DNA of 64,000 nt from Macrophomina tecta (lineage: Eukaryota; Ascomycota; Dothideomycetes; Botryosphaeriales; Botryosphaeriaceae): the NCBI GenBank assembly GCA_024180945.1, contig JAKSGN010000012.1, positions 496,001-560,000 of the forward strand, read 5' to 3'. Below are positions 51,207 through 61,651 of the stretch, in pieces; the first letter of the stretch is position 1, and the number at the start of each line of letters is the position of its first letter. A model generated the notes under the pieces. That model worked only from the letters and a program-made list of their open reading frames with translations, was not told the DNA's origin and did no database searches. The position numbers and the translations under genes were made by a program.

Positions 51207-53068
51207 ACGTGGTTTATCAGTGAGCGACGCATATCAGTAAGCGACGCACTTTTCCTTGGCGCCACCACCCTTCATCTTCCACACGCGTTTTTTCCACAAC
51301 AAAACATGCAAGTCCAAACAACCGAAGCACGAATTATCTTAGCCATCGAAGCTATCCGAACATCCCGAAAACTCAGCCGCCGAGCCGCCGCAAAGGTCTA
51401 TAACGTGCCCGAAGCAACGCTCCGCCATAGAATGAACGGCAGAACCGCAAAAACCGATTCCCGGCCCGCTATTCAGAATTTGACCGAGATCGAGGAGGAT
51501 GTGATCGTTCAATATATCTTAGACCTAGATTCGCGAGGATTTCCACCCTCGATCGAAGACGTGCGTGCAATGGCTGATCACATCCTCGCGTCGCGGGGCG
51601 CGCGACGCGTCGGAAAACTCTGGCCAAACCGCTTCATTAAGCGACGAGAAGAGCTGCGCACGCGTTTCTCTCGCGCCTACGACTTCCAGCGAGCCCTTTG
51701 CGAAGATCCCCAGCTTATAAGCGAATGGTTCAGCCTGTTCTCGAACATGCGGGCCAAATACGGCATCCAGGACTGCGATTTATACAACTTCGACGAGACC
51801 GGCTTTATGATGGGCATGATCTGCTCTTCTATGGTTGTTACCCGTGCCGATCGACGCGGAAAAGGCAAGGCAATTCAGCCTGGCAATCGAGAATGGGCGA
51901 CCGTGATTACCTGTATTAGTGGTGACGGCTTTGACGTGCCCCCGTTTTTGCTAGTTCAAGGCCAGTACCATCTCGCCAATTGGTACACCGAGGGCGGTCT
52001 TCCCGACTCCTGGCCTGTCAAGCCGACTTCTAATGGTTGGACCGATAATGAGACGGGTCTAGATTGGATTAAGCACTTCGAGAAACATACTGCGGCGCGT
52101 ACAAAGGGTGGTTACCGGATGTTGATACTCGACGGGCACGAGAGCCACCAATCAGTCGAATTCGAGGATTTCTGCAAGGCACATAACATTATTACTATCT
52201 GTCTACCTGCTCATTCATCCCACTTAACCCAGCCACTCGACGTCGGCTTCTTCGGCCCGTTAAAAAAGGCATACGGCAAGGAAATCGGGTTGTTTGTCCG
52301 CGCGCATATCAACCATATCACCAAGGTCGAGTTCTTTTTGGCATTTCGCGCAGCATATAATGCTACAATGACCAAAGAAAACATTGCCGGTGGTTTTCGG
52401 AGTGCTGGACTTATTCCATTTGACCCGCAAGCCGTCATTTCTAAGCTAGATGTCAAGTTACGGACGCCAACACCCACGGGCACCCCTAACGCCAGCGCCG
52501 ACCTTTGGGTCTCCCAGACGCCACACAACCCGACCGAGGCTATTTCGCAGTCCGAACTAGTTAAATCTCGGATTAGTGGTCACCAAGGAAGCTCCCCGAC
52601 GCCTATTTTTTCCGCTGTCAAGCAAATGGCGAAGGGTTTGGAGGGAATGGCCCATACGGTAACCCTTTTGACCGAGGAGAACCGCGCGCTTCGAAAGGCA
52701 AATGAGGCACTTAGCAAGCGCCGGAGGGCTAAAAGAACACGTGTCCGTAATGGAGGCGCACTAACCACGGAAGATGCGCGAGATATTCTAGCTCAGAAGA
52801 ATGCTAAGGAGCAGGTAGCACGCGATAAGCGCGAAAATTGGGATGGCGGCGGAAAGAGGCCGGCGACCATACGGCGATGCGGCACCTGCGGCGAGCCCGG
52901 GCATAATGCACGAACATGCTAGGTCGAAGAAGTAATGTCCGATGTCCATAGTTCCGACTAATTTTAATTAATTTAAGCGATGTTGACTGCGCAATTCGGG
53001 TGAAGAGTGGTGGCGCCAAGGAAAAGTGCGTCGCTTACTGATATGCGTCGCTCACTGATAAACCACGT
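51207..53068 (+). mobile_element. Fourth pogo-type transposon (51-kb copy), TA-flanked, nearly intact
   Basis: Inverted repeats of about 60 bp, identical by eye, begin ACGTGGTTTATCAGTGAGCG and are flanked by TA (51205-51206; 53069-53070). Each end has two 17-bp direct repeats (TATCAGTGAGCGACGCA, then TATCAGTAAGCGACGCA; 51215-51231 and 51232-51248). Length 1862 bp. Confidence 0.9.
51306..52922 (+). CDS. Pogo-type transposase with zinc knuckle, cut short by a late stop
   Basis: 538 residues from ATG 51306. The N-terminal helix-turn-helix (SRRAAAKVYNVPEATLRHRM) and CENP-B-type half lead to the DDE_1 core with YNFDETGF (Asp about 163), LDGHESH (about 275) and LTQPLDVGFFGPL (about 311). The basic C-terminal region ends in a CCHC knuckle CGTCGEPGHNARTC. 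The TAG at 52920 replaces the Gln that follows the last Cys in the 22-kb copy; reading through would add 15 residues. As the knuckle is complete, the protein may still work. All catalytic residues are present and the TIRs match, so this copy could be active. Confidence 0.85.
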   Translation: MQVQTTEARIILAIEAIRTSRKLSRRAAAKVYNVPEATLRHRMNGRTAKTDSRPAIQNLTEIEEDVIVQYILDLDSRGFPPSIEDVRAMADHILASRGARRVGKLWPNRFIKRREELRTRFSRAYDFQRALCEDPQLISEWFSLFSNMRAKYGIQDCDLYNFDETGFMMGMICSSMVVTRADRRGKGKAIQPGNREWATVITCISGDGFDVPPFLLVQGQYHLANWYTEGGLPDSWPVKPTSNGWTDNETGLDWIKHFEKHTAARTKGGYRMLILDGHESHQSVEFEDFCKAHNIITICLPAHSSHLTQPLDVGFFGPLKKAYGKEIGLFVRAHINHITKVEFFLAFRAAYNATMTKENIAGGFRSAGLIPFDPQAVISKLDVKLRTPTPTGTPNASADLWVSQTPHNPTEAISQSELVKSRISGHQGSSPTPIFSAVKQMAKGLEGMAHTVTLLTEENRALRKANEALSKRRRAKRTRVRNGGALTTEDARDILAQKNAKEQVARDKRENWDGGGKRPATIRRCGTCGEPGHNARTC

Positions 53069-53117
53069 TAAGCTATCACTACTATCATAATCCAGCCTGC
53101 GGGCGACATAGGGCCAC

Positions 53118-53343
53118 TGTCGCCCATGAGAACCACGGCGACAGACGGCTACACCAGATTGTATACACTCTCCTACTTATATATAAACCACACTCCTTAG
53201 ATAGCTTTGACCTTCGTGGTCAACTTCAATAACAATTCAGCACATTGTTAGTAACACGGCCTTCGCACGCAGTGCTCAGTCTCGTCACGTGTTCGACTTG
53301 CTCTCACCCTCTTCTTGTACCCACTCAAGGAAACCCCTCGACA
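53118..53343. mobile_element. LTR of family B, copy 2
   Basis: 226 bp, about 93% like 26675-26900 by eye, from TGTCGCCC to CTCGACA, with TATATATAAACC. Flanking 5-mers GCCAC / GAGTG differ. It lies between the hAT end and LINE-3. Confidence 0.75.
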
Positions 53344-53434
53344 GAGTGATCCTTCCAGCACTAATCTCCTGCTACTCAAAGGAGAAACCCCTACGAACAA
53401 CTTCGAGCGCGAATTCGAATTTCTCGGCCCTACA

Positions 53435-54719
53435 ATATCTGCGGACGAAGATGGTGGGGGCGGATACGCGACCGTTGGCGCGTCGCGACGCGCTGCGCGT
53501 CTTCTGGAACGCCCCGACTATCGTGCCCTCTACACCGGCAAACCAACAGCGCAGCGAAGGGCTCGCGCGACCACCGTATCCGACCTACCTAGCGATTCTA
53601 CCCTGGACGACGTTATTGGCCTGCTTAATATCATTGTTACGCAGAATGACCGGCTTGCCGAGCGGAATAAAGAGCTTACGGAACAGGTCGCTAGGAACGA
53701 AGACGAGATCAGGCGCCTGCGCAGCGCGCTCGAGATGTCTAAGGAAACACAGGCCAAGATGGAGGAACGCATGGGGAAGATAGAGAAGCAGTTGACGGCT
53801 CTCGTGGAGTCGACGCGCAGGAACCTAAGCTCGCAGTCTTAGATCAACGCCACGTACGCGAACGTGCTCCGAGGAGGTCCGCCGACACTAGTAAATACCA
53901 GCCCGTCGTCCATCGCCGCTGTTCTAGTGCGCACGAACCACGCGATTGTCCCTAAGGCTTAGATGATGCCGCCCGCGATCGAGCTCGATCTCACCAACGC
54001 CAACGTCGAGACCGCAAGCCCTAGGGATGTTCGCGCGCGGCTGTAGATAGCGCTAGAGAATTAAGAAGCTATAAAGGAGGTCAAGTGCTACGGAATCATA
54101 AGAAACCCGAACGAAGCGGCTAAGGTGCGCGTTTTCTTTAGGACGGAAGAGGACGAAGAGCTCGTCAGGTCGAACCTCGAATAGCTAGACGGCCTTCCGT
54201 GGGGCGAGGATCCGGGGTCGCCAGTGGCACCCAGTCAAGGTAGAAAATGTTAATAAGCTAGCTATTCTAAACGATAACCGCACTACGGTGCGCGCCGATG
54301 TATACGAGAAGATTGGCACCGAGAACGACGTCGAAGTAACGTAGGTCCGTTGGCTAAGCAAGCTAAGTAGCCGCCTCTACGGGTCGGCGGTAATTTACCT
54401 TGCTAAGAAGAGCGAGGCCGACTTACTCCTTACTAGGAGAGTGATCGATGTAGGCGGAGAGGCGGTGTATACTAATGTGTTTGAATACCGCCCGCGTCTA
54501 AGACGCTGCTTTAAGTGCCAGAGCTACGACTATCTGTAGTTCCGCTGCCGAGGAGAAGAACGATGCGCGAAATGCGTAGGCGTCGGCCATAGGAAAGACG
54601 GCTACTCGTCGACGACGGTAAAGTGCGCCGCTTACGGCGATCCGCATAGGGCAGACTACAGAGGCTGCCCAGAGTATAACAAGCTCTTACGCGAAATACT
54701 TCACCAGCGTAATAAGTAG
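53435..54719 (+). pseudogene. LINE-3 ORF1, start codon and frame destroyed
   Basis: Aligned with LINE-2 ORF1: the start ATG is ATA (53435). Stops arise by CAG to TAG at about 53840, 53960 and 54045, CAA to TAA at 54061 and TGG to TAG at 54183; a 2-base deletion lies near 54187. Several knuckle Cys codons are also changed (TGC to TAC). All the nonsense changes are transitions in CpA/TpG contexts. Confidence 0.88.
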
Positions 54720-57700
54720 GTCGCTCAAGGTGATTTACGCGAACTTAGGAAAGAGCGGAATAGCGTAGTATAGTCTACTAAACGACGAAGACCTTAGCGA
54801 TTTTAGCGTTATTTTTATCTCGGAGTCAAGCTGCTTTCGCGGGCTTAGCGGCGAGACCATGGCAGTACTAGTTACTTATTCATACTAGAAGCAACTACTG
54901 CCGACGACGTCGCGATATAGTCGCTATCCCGTTCGTTTAATGTTGTAGATCCGCAAAGACACGCAAGCTAGGTAGATAGCAGTACCCTCTACCGATATTA
55001 TAGCCGCAGTTATTACGCTACGGGACCGGATCGTATTTATGGCAGCCGTGTACGTCGCTAAGAAGGAGAACGTAGACGACCTAGAACTCACCAGCGCGCT
55101 TAAGCACCTGCGAACGGCAATCACACAGGTAGGAAGCCAAACCAACGGGGTACTAGAGCTCCTCATCTGCGGTGATTTTAATAGACACGACCAGTTGTGG
55201 GGAGGTGATCTTGTGTACGGCTCACCACGCAGCGGAGAAGGCGCGCCGATAATCGACTTTATAGAGGACTTTCACCTGCAGAGCCTGCTGCCTAGAGGCA
55301 CGGTCACGTACGAGTCGGCCGGACACAGCTCTACGATCGATCTTATCCTAGCGTCGCCCCAACTAACGGAAGAGATGAGCAACTATAGCCCTACTAGCAC
55401 GGCATACGGACGTGATCATCTGGCTATCGAGACCTATTTTGAGACTGACGTGCCTTACCAGGAACTAGAAGCGCAATACACGTTCCGCAGTACCAACTGG
55501 GAGGCCGTTAGAAGCGAGATGAGAAAGACACTTATTAAGGAGCCTCCTCCAGATGCCCAGGACATGGAAAGCTTCACCAACTATCTATTAGAAACGGTTT
55601 CGGCAGCACTACGGCGCTGCATCCCTAAAGCGAGACCGTCACCATACGTGAAGAAGTGGTGGACGGCGGACCTCAGTCAACTACGAAGGTCATACACCTA
55701 CTTCAGAAACCAAGCGAGAGGGCGCCGAAGGTGGGAACAGCCAGATATCTAGTTAGAGGCACAGGCAAGGGAAGCGGCCAAAAGATTCCATAACACGATA
55801 AGGCGCCAGAAGCGAAGGTGCTGGAAGGACTTTCTTATAGAGCCGACCAACATCTGGAAAGCGGCCAAGTATCTTACCAATTCAGGAAGCAGCGGACTCG
55901 CTCGAATTACACGCCTCAAACACCAGGACGGCTACGCGGAGTCCTGCGAGGAGATCTCGGAGACACTAATCAGGAACTTCTTCCCGGAGCCCCCTGAAGT
56001 CCGAGGGGGTACACAGGCCGTAGCGGCTCAGGACTATAGTGAGCAGCTCGAATACGCACCACTGACAATGGAAGAAGTAAAGGAGGCCGTCTTCCGGGCC
56101 AGTCCATTCAAAGCACCGGGAGCAGACGGAATTCCCGCGGTTGTGTGGCGCGAGCTTTGGCCAGTGATTGGCAAGCATATCTTTCAGCTTTTCAACGAAT
56201 CGTTACTACATGGCCGCTTACCTAGCCGCTGGAGCATCGCGAGAATTATTCCGCTGCGCAAGACAGGAAAGTCAGCGGAGGTGGCGCAAGGATACAGGCC
56301 AATCTCGCTGTTGTCGACGCTGGGAAAAGCGCTAGAGTCAGTGGTGGCAGAGAGGATCTCTGCTTTGGCGGAGGAGCACTCTCTACTACCTAAGAACCAC
56401 TTTGGCGGTAGGAAGCAACGATCCACAGTGCAGGCACTAACCGTCCTCCAGCAACGCATCTATGACGCGTGGCGCGAAGGCAAGGTTCTCTCGCTTCTAT
56501 CGTTCGACGTCAAAGGGGCTTACAACAGCGTTGCCCGAGACGTGCTCCTCCAGCGGCTCCGACAAAGAAGGATCCCGGAAGTGCTGGTCAAATGGGTGAA
56601 AGCGTTCTGCTCCAATAGGAGCGCCTCTGTGGTGGTGAATGGCGAGACGTCTAGGGTCATGGACCTGCCGCAGGCAGGACTTCCGCAGGGATCGCCTCTC
56701 TCGCCGATACTATTTCTATTCTTCAACGCCGACTTAGTCCAGTCCGTAACCAACAAGAACAAAGGAGCCATCGCCTTTATCGACGACTATAGCGCCTGGG
56801 TGACGGGATTGTCCGCAAGCGAGAACGTGGCAAAACTTCAAAGAACGGTGGTGGCTCGAGCCGAAGAGTGGGAAGCGACGAGCGGCGCGACGTTTGAAGC
56901 AGAGAAGACGATGCTTATCCACTTTACGCGGAATGAGCAGAGGCGATTTAACCAGCCGATAATAGTTAAGGGAAGAGAGGTGCACCCAAAGGCAGAAGCG
57001 AAGATTCTCGGCGTCATCTTCGACCAGGAACTCCGGTTCAAGGCTCATGCGGGGAGGATCGCAAAAAGGGGCGTCCAGGCAGCCCTGGCACTAAAGCGAC
57101 TACAGGGCCTTCGACCTAGCAGCGTGCGCCAGCTCTTCTCAGCCACCGTAGCCCCGGCAGTCGACTATGCGGCTCCAATATGGGCGCCAGCCATAACGGC
57201 ACCACTGATGAAATCACTCGAGGCAGTGCAGAGAATCGCGGGCAGAGCAATCACCGGGGCGTTCCGGACGGTAGCGCTGCCCATCCTCGAAGTCGAAGCA
57301 GCGATTCTACCTGTCGAGATCCGCCTCTCCCAGCAACTGCTTCGATTTTGGGTCAGCTGCCACACTCTGCCGCAGAAACACCCGTTCTGGAAGCTGAAGC
57401 GTGCGATCGACCCGGCCAACAAGAGGTTCGTGTCCCCGCTGCAGCGAATAATGCTGACGGCTAGAGAAATCGACGCTGAACGCCTCGAAACGATCCGCCC
57501 ATTTGTAAGAATGCCGTGGGCCGACAGACCAGCCGTTCAGATTGACTCCCTAGAGCCGGCGAAGCTCCGAGCCAGCTCTCCGCCAAGGTCAGAGGTAGCC
57601 ATCTTCACGGGTGGCGCGCAAAGAAGCGGCAAGCTCGGAACCGGCGTCTTTTGCGTGGATAGTAGGGGCACGACCATCGTCGCTCAGTCATGTCCGGTCG

Positions 57701-58578
57701 GCAAATCTGAGTCAGTAGACAGATTATTCGCAGAGCTCCACGCAATCCACCAAGCAGTAGAGCTGATACATGGCACGTGGTCGACCGCGATGGTGGCTGA
57801 AAATCCCGAAGCAGCCAAGGTAAAACACGCCATCTATAGTAACAGCAAGACAGCCCTCCGTCTCCTCCGCAGGTCGCAACAAGTACCGCGTCAGGAAACT
57901 ATTCGAAACATCCTCCGCTTATTAGACCAGATCAGATGCAACAAGGGACCGCCCGTCGAGTTCAGGTGGGTGCCAGCGCGCGAAGGGATTGTAGGGAGCG
58001 AGAAGGCGCATAGCTTGGCACTACAAGCTACAGAGAACAACCAAGAACCTCTTTTAGGCAATCTACTACGGCCGTTAGCACTGGCTCGGTGTAGGGAAAT
58101 CACTTTGAGACTATGGAGGAGAACATTCGAAGCTTCCAAGGTCGGCGAGTCGACCCGCAAGCTTGACCGAGCGTTAGCACATTTCCACACCAAGAAGCTC
58201 TATGACCAACTGAACTACAAGGAAGCCGCAGCGATTGCGCAACTAAGAACGTCGAAAGCGAGCCTAAACGAACCGCTGTATAAGATCAAGCGAGCAGAGG
58301 CGCCCTCGTGTAACTGCGGAGCGGAGAGGGAAACAGTCAAGCACTTCCTTTTGGAGTGTCCGCGTTGGATGGATCTGCGCGCTAGATTACAGATTGACCT
58401 GGGAAGTAGATTCGGTGATCTCGCGTTCATGCTAGGCGGATGGTCGGGCACGAGAAAGCCCGACGGTAGGTATGCAGATGGGCCGCCGGAGAAGTGGCGG
58501 GCGGACATGCGCGCAGTCAAAGCAACAGCAGTATTTGCTCTGGCCACGGGAAGACTGATCAGAACCAAAGACTGGTAG
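54712..58578 (+). pseudogene. LINE-3 ORF2, mutated N-terminal third, open RT and degenerate RNase H
   Basis: The start is ATA instead of ATG (54712), and TAG replaces Trp or Gln codons at several places up to 55750. From 56068 to 58578 there are 836 open codons: RT (FKAPGADGIPA; FDVKGAYNSV; LPQGSPLSP; FIDDYSAW), an RNase H-like region and the C-terminal CNCGAERETVKHFLLEC motif. In RNase H, the first Asp is Gly (IFTGGAQ; LINE-1 has TDGS), the third is Asn (YSNSKTAL; LINE-1 has CDSKSA) and the last block reads GSEKAHSL, so RNase H is surely dead although its frame is open. Confidence 0.88.
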
Positions 58579-59055
58579 CAACTAGAGACTGAGAGCTCAA
58601 TCCTTCTCTGAGCAAAGCAATCCCTTCTCCAACCAGCCGTCACGCCGCTACAGGGACTGACAGCACTCGGGAAGTGGTCTCGAAGGGGATGGTACGAGGG
58701 GTGCATGGAGGACAGCTCTGCTTTTACATTTCCTTTTTTTCCTTGCGTTCGTTAAGCTTTATCTATTAGCCGATTTGTCCGTGTCTATTTTCAGATCGTT
58801 GAACTGGAGGGAGGTATGGTTTCTTTGCATACAGTGTGCTGGGCCTCGAATGAACCGGGATCCCAATGTAGCTTAGCGTAGGATAGTGTTCTTTGTCCCT
58901 ATGGTCTGCTGAGGCCGACGGGGTGTATGAATCATCATCATCATCATCATCTTCCCTAACTTCTTGACCCCGTGAAGGCTGCGCCGTAACACTTTGTTCG
59001 CTCAGGTCCAGACTCAAAACCAACATCACAGTTGGTGAAGGACATTCTCGACACA

Positions 59056-60181
59056 TCATTCTGTGCGGACCTTGATACCCGCATTATCGTTAACGGATCC
59101 TTCATCTCCTTCCATGGACCTCTCGGTAGCCCAACATTTACTCAGTGGAAGTTGATCATCGCTTGCCATTCTGCCTGCTTGATTCGTGTCGTAGTCGTCA
59201 GTCGACTTCAGTTCAGAATGGGACGTCCGTTGGTTCGCAGTTACTGTCCGCCGGCTCGGTCGAGATAACTCTATCGGGCCTTCACTGCGCGAACGAGTTG
59301 ATGTGTGCAGGAGTTGCGGTACAAGGTGAGCCAAAAGCGGACGAAGAACCGGCAAACATGCGCAAATTAGACTTATGTTCAGCTCCCCAACACTCCACGT
59401 CGCGGTTTTGGCATTATCGTGCGTTAGATCCTTGCCGCTGCTGACCTCGATAAGTGTGTGTAGGCGGATGATGCTTGTTACGCAAGCGAAGAAGCCGAAA
59501 GCAAAGACGAGTAAGAGCGCGATTTTCTGGCGCCGGGGTAGGTTCAAGTGCCTGAGCTCAGGCATAGGAAGTATAATGATGGCAATGTCGGTGACGATGT
59601 GCAGTGATGAGTTTGTGAACCACAGAGCCCTCTTGTCAACGCAGAAGCCCAGGAGTGACGGGACCCAGAACTTTTTAATCGGTACACACATGAACACTGA
59701 GACGACGACGGTCTCGATGCTAAAAAGCAGTATGATCGCACCGACGATGTAGATAGTCCTGCGTGTTCGATTTCCGACGAATAGGCGGTTATATTGGAAT
59801 AGAAATGAGGCCTTTACGAATGCAAAGGTCATGTTGTAAAATATAAGACTCGCGTAAAAAGCCTAGGCCTATTAATAACGACTTCCCACGGTAATCGCCA
59901 GTGCGGTCTGATCATCTGACCTTGAGCGGTTTGAGAAGCTCTTCTTGCGTCAATTCCCATTCGTGCACTCCCAGCCCAGCATCAGCTTGGACTTTAACGA
60001 GAATTGTAAAGGCAGTTGAGCAAAGCATGGCAACCGTAATGCACCAGTCTTCGGTCCCTAGAAAACGGACAAGAAATATTCGACAGTAAAGGCGGAGGAG
60101 AACGACGAGGTTCCCAGCTACGGTAAATCCGATGGAAATCCTCACGGCCTCGTCGCCGTGAGGGTTGTGTCTGGAGCCCAT
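59056..60181 (-). CDS. Fungal rhodopsin/SAT4-domain seven-transmembrane protein (two exons)
   Basis: Exons 60181-59921 and 59862-59056 join over a 58-bp intron (GTCAGA..CCTAG) to 355 residues, reading ELLKPLKAFYASLIFYNMTF across the junction. Landmarks: LYCRIFLVRFLGTEDW (helix 2-3), FVKASFLFQYNRLF (helix 4), FCVDKRALWFTNSSLHIVTD, LPRRQKIALLLVFAFGFFACVTSIIRL and ELNISLICACLPVLRPLL (helix 7), then a hydrophilic, Ser-rich tail of about 90 residues. The same family as 18894-20582 but only distantly alike, so not a recent duplicate. Receptor-like role is inferred from topology. No stops or RIP-like changes. Confidence 0.86.
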
Positions 60182-61066
60182 GTGTGTGAATAAGCGAGCA
60201 ACTTTTGTGTATAATATGGGGACGAGGGAAAGGAATGAAGACAGTAAACATGGATAGCTTCAGTTGGTAAGGCTTGCGGGGCTTGCGAGCCTCTTATCAG
60301 CTAGTTAGCACATGTACGGCAACAAGATTGGCTCTATTTGGGGGAGAAGGTGGCTTCTGAAGAGTTCACATGTTGAGAATTCAAATCGATACACTGACCG
60401 ATAATTGGATCGGCCATGAGTCGTTACTCAGCCCATGGCTGCAGGAGTGTCTCTGCGAAATCAGCTTCCTGCCGTGGGAAATCTCTGTGCAGGGGTCGTG
60501 CGATTGCCTGGAGGGGTTTCATTGGCCTTGACATTGACATCCGATTTTGGGCTTTCACGAGATTCAGAATGCATAGCGAGATCTGGGGTGCATGACTTGG
60601 AACCCTTGGGGGGGTTATCAGCGGATAGGTAGCGCACTCCACTGCACTGATAAATTTTGTATGGGCAACTGCTAATTCTCATATATCCTCATACTAGATT
60701 CTTCAGCGCAGTGGCGCGCGCTAGTACCCGCACCCCCCTTATAACACCCAACCACCACCACCGCAATTTTAGCGGTACGGAAACTTCCGTCGACACGAAC
60801 AACAGGCCACATGGTCAATCCAATAACGTTACCAATCATTGGAACTGATGTAGAGACTTGAATCGCGCAAAGGGAGACATTTCGCATTCGCGCTCCTCAA
60901 GTATCAGCGTCTATTCTGCAACGGTTTCAACACCCATGACTAAGACATAGCAGTGCCAATACAGCCCGCTGGATGCGGAGGAGAAAGATTATAAACTCTG
61001 TCCAGAACAACTTACAGGGTCCTCTGATAAGCGGGTTGCTAGCGTAAGCCACAGCCTAGATAGTAC
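60182..61066. other. 5' flank of the SAT4-type gene; no gene seen
   Basis: No sustained ORF with domains and no RNA gene recognised up to the MITE at 61067. Confidence 0.45.
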
Positions 61067-61294
61067 CACAGGGGTTTCAAAAGTATTTTGTTTTCGCGCT
61101 AACGTGCGGGGCTACTAAGCCCCTGCTCCAACCGCTAAAATAGCTTTAGGGCCTAGAACAATAAGAATTACACCTGTATTCCTAAGATCTATGTTGTTGT
61201 ACCAGTAAATTAGCTGTGTGTAGGCATCTCAGAGTGAACGGCCTAATTACCCCCTAGCTAGCGCGAAAACAAAATACTTTTAAAACCCCTGTGG
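61067..61294. mobile_element. 228-bp MITE with 40-bp TIRs and TA duplication (stowaway-like)
   Basis: Ends start CCACAGGGGTTTCAAAAGTA and pair with the inverted right end (about 37 of 40 identical). TA flanks on both sides (61065-61066; 61295-61296). No ORF. TA duplication and size suggest a Tc1/mariner- or pogo-driven MITE, but its TIRs do not match the autonomous pogo copies in the window. Confidence 0.85.
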
Positions 61295-61651
61295 TAGATG
61301 TGTATAGTAGCTTGACCCTGAATAATTGATGCTACCGATGAGAGATTTGAGGAACATCAGCTCGACGGATCTGGCGTTCGGATCGGCAACAGCTGAACTG
61401 CCCCTAACTCCGGGATGGAAGCCGATTGCTTGCCTTGGTTGGGTAGCTAGAATTAGTTCGTACTGCGCAAGCGTCAAAAACGTCGGTAAACTAGCATCAG
61501 GTTGGGTTGCGGGGAATGGGCTATCCTGCCTTATGCACGCGGAATGTGGAGGCATCAGCGGATGCGTCATCGGTGGATAATTCCGTAATTCGAGTCACGA
61601 AGTTATAATAAATCTCATTTAACGTGTTCCACCACTCATCCGGTCACACCA

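Larger units (their letters stand above)
48038..53099 (+). mobile_element. hAT element 2, with a pogo element nested in its right terminus
   Basis: Terminal CAGGCTGGATTATGATA (48038-48054) recurs inverted at 53083-53099. Further inside, both ends share TATCGATAATTATC and CTTGGCATTTTCTTGGCAT in inverted order. The 51-kb pogo element sits at a TA within the right end (after 51206). Without it the hAT is about 3.2 kb. No 8-bp duplication is seen (ACCGGAAC / CGGGCGAC). Confidence 0.72.
53393..58950 (+). mobile_element. LINE-3: full-length LINE, RIP-mutated in its 5' half only
   Basis: Begins ACGAACAACTT like LINE-2 and ends in the tail GGTGTATGAATCATCATC.. (58923-58950) shared with LINE-1. ORF1 and the first third of ORF2 are full of C-to-T/G-to-A changes relative to LINE-2, while from about 56060 to the end ORF2 is open. 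No target duplication was recognised. Confidence 0.88.
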
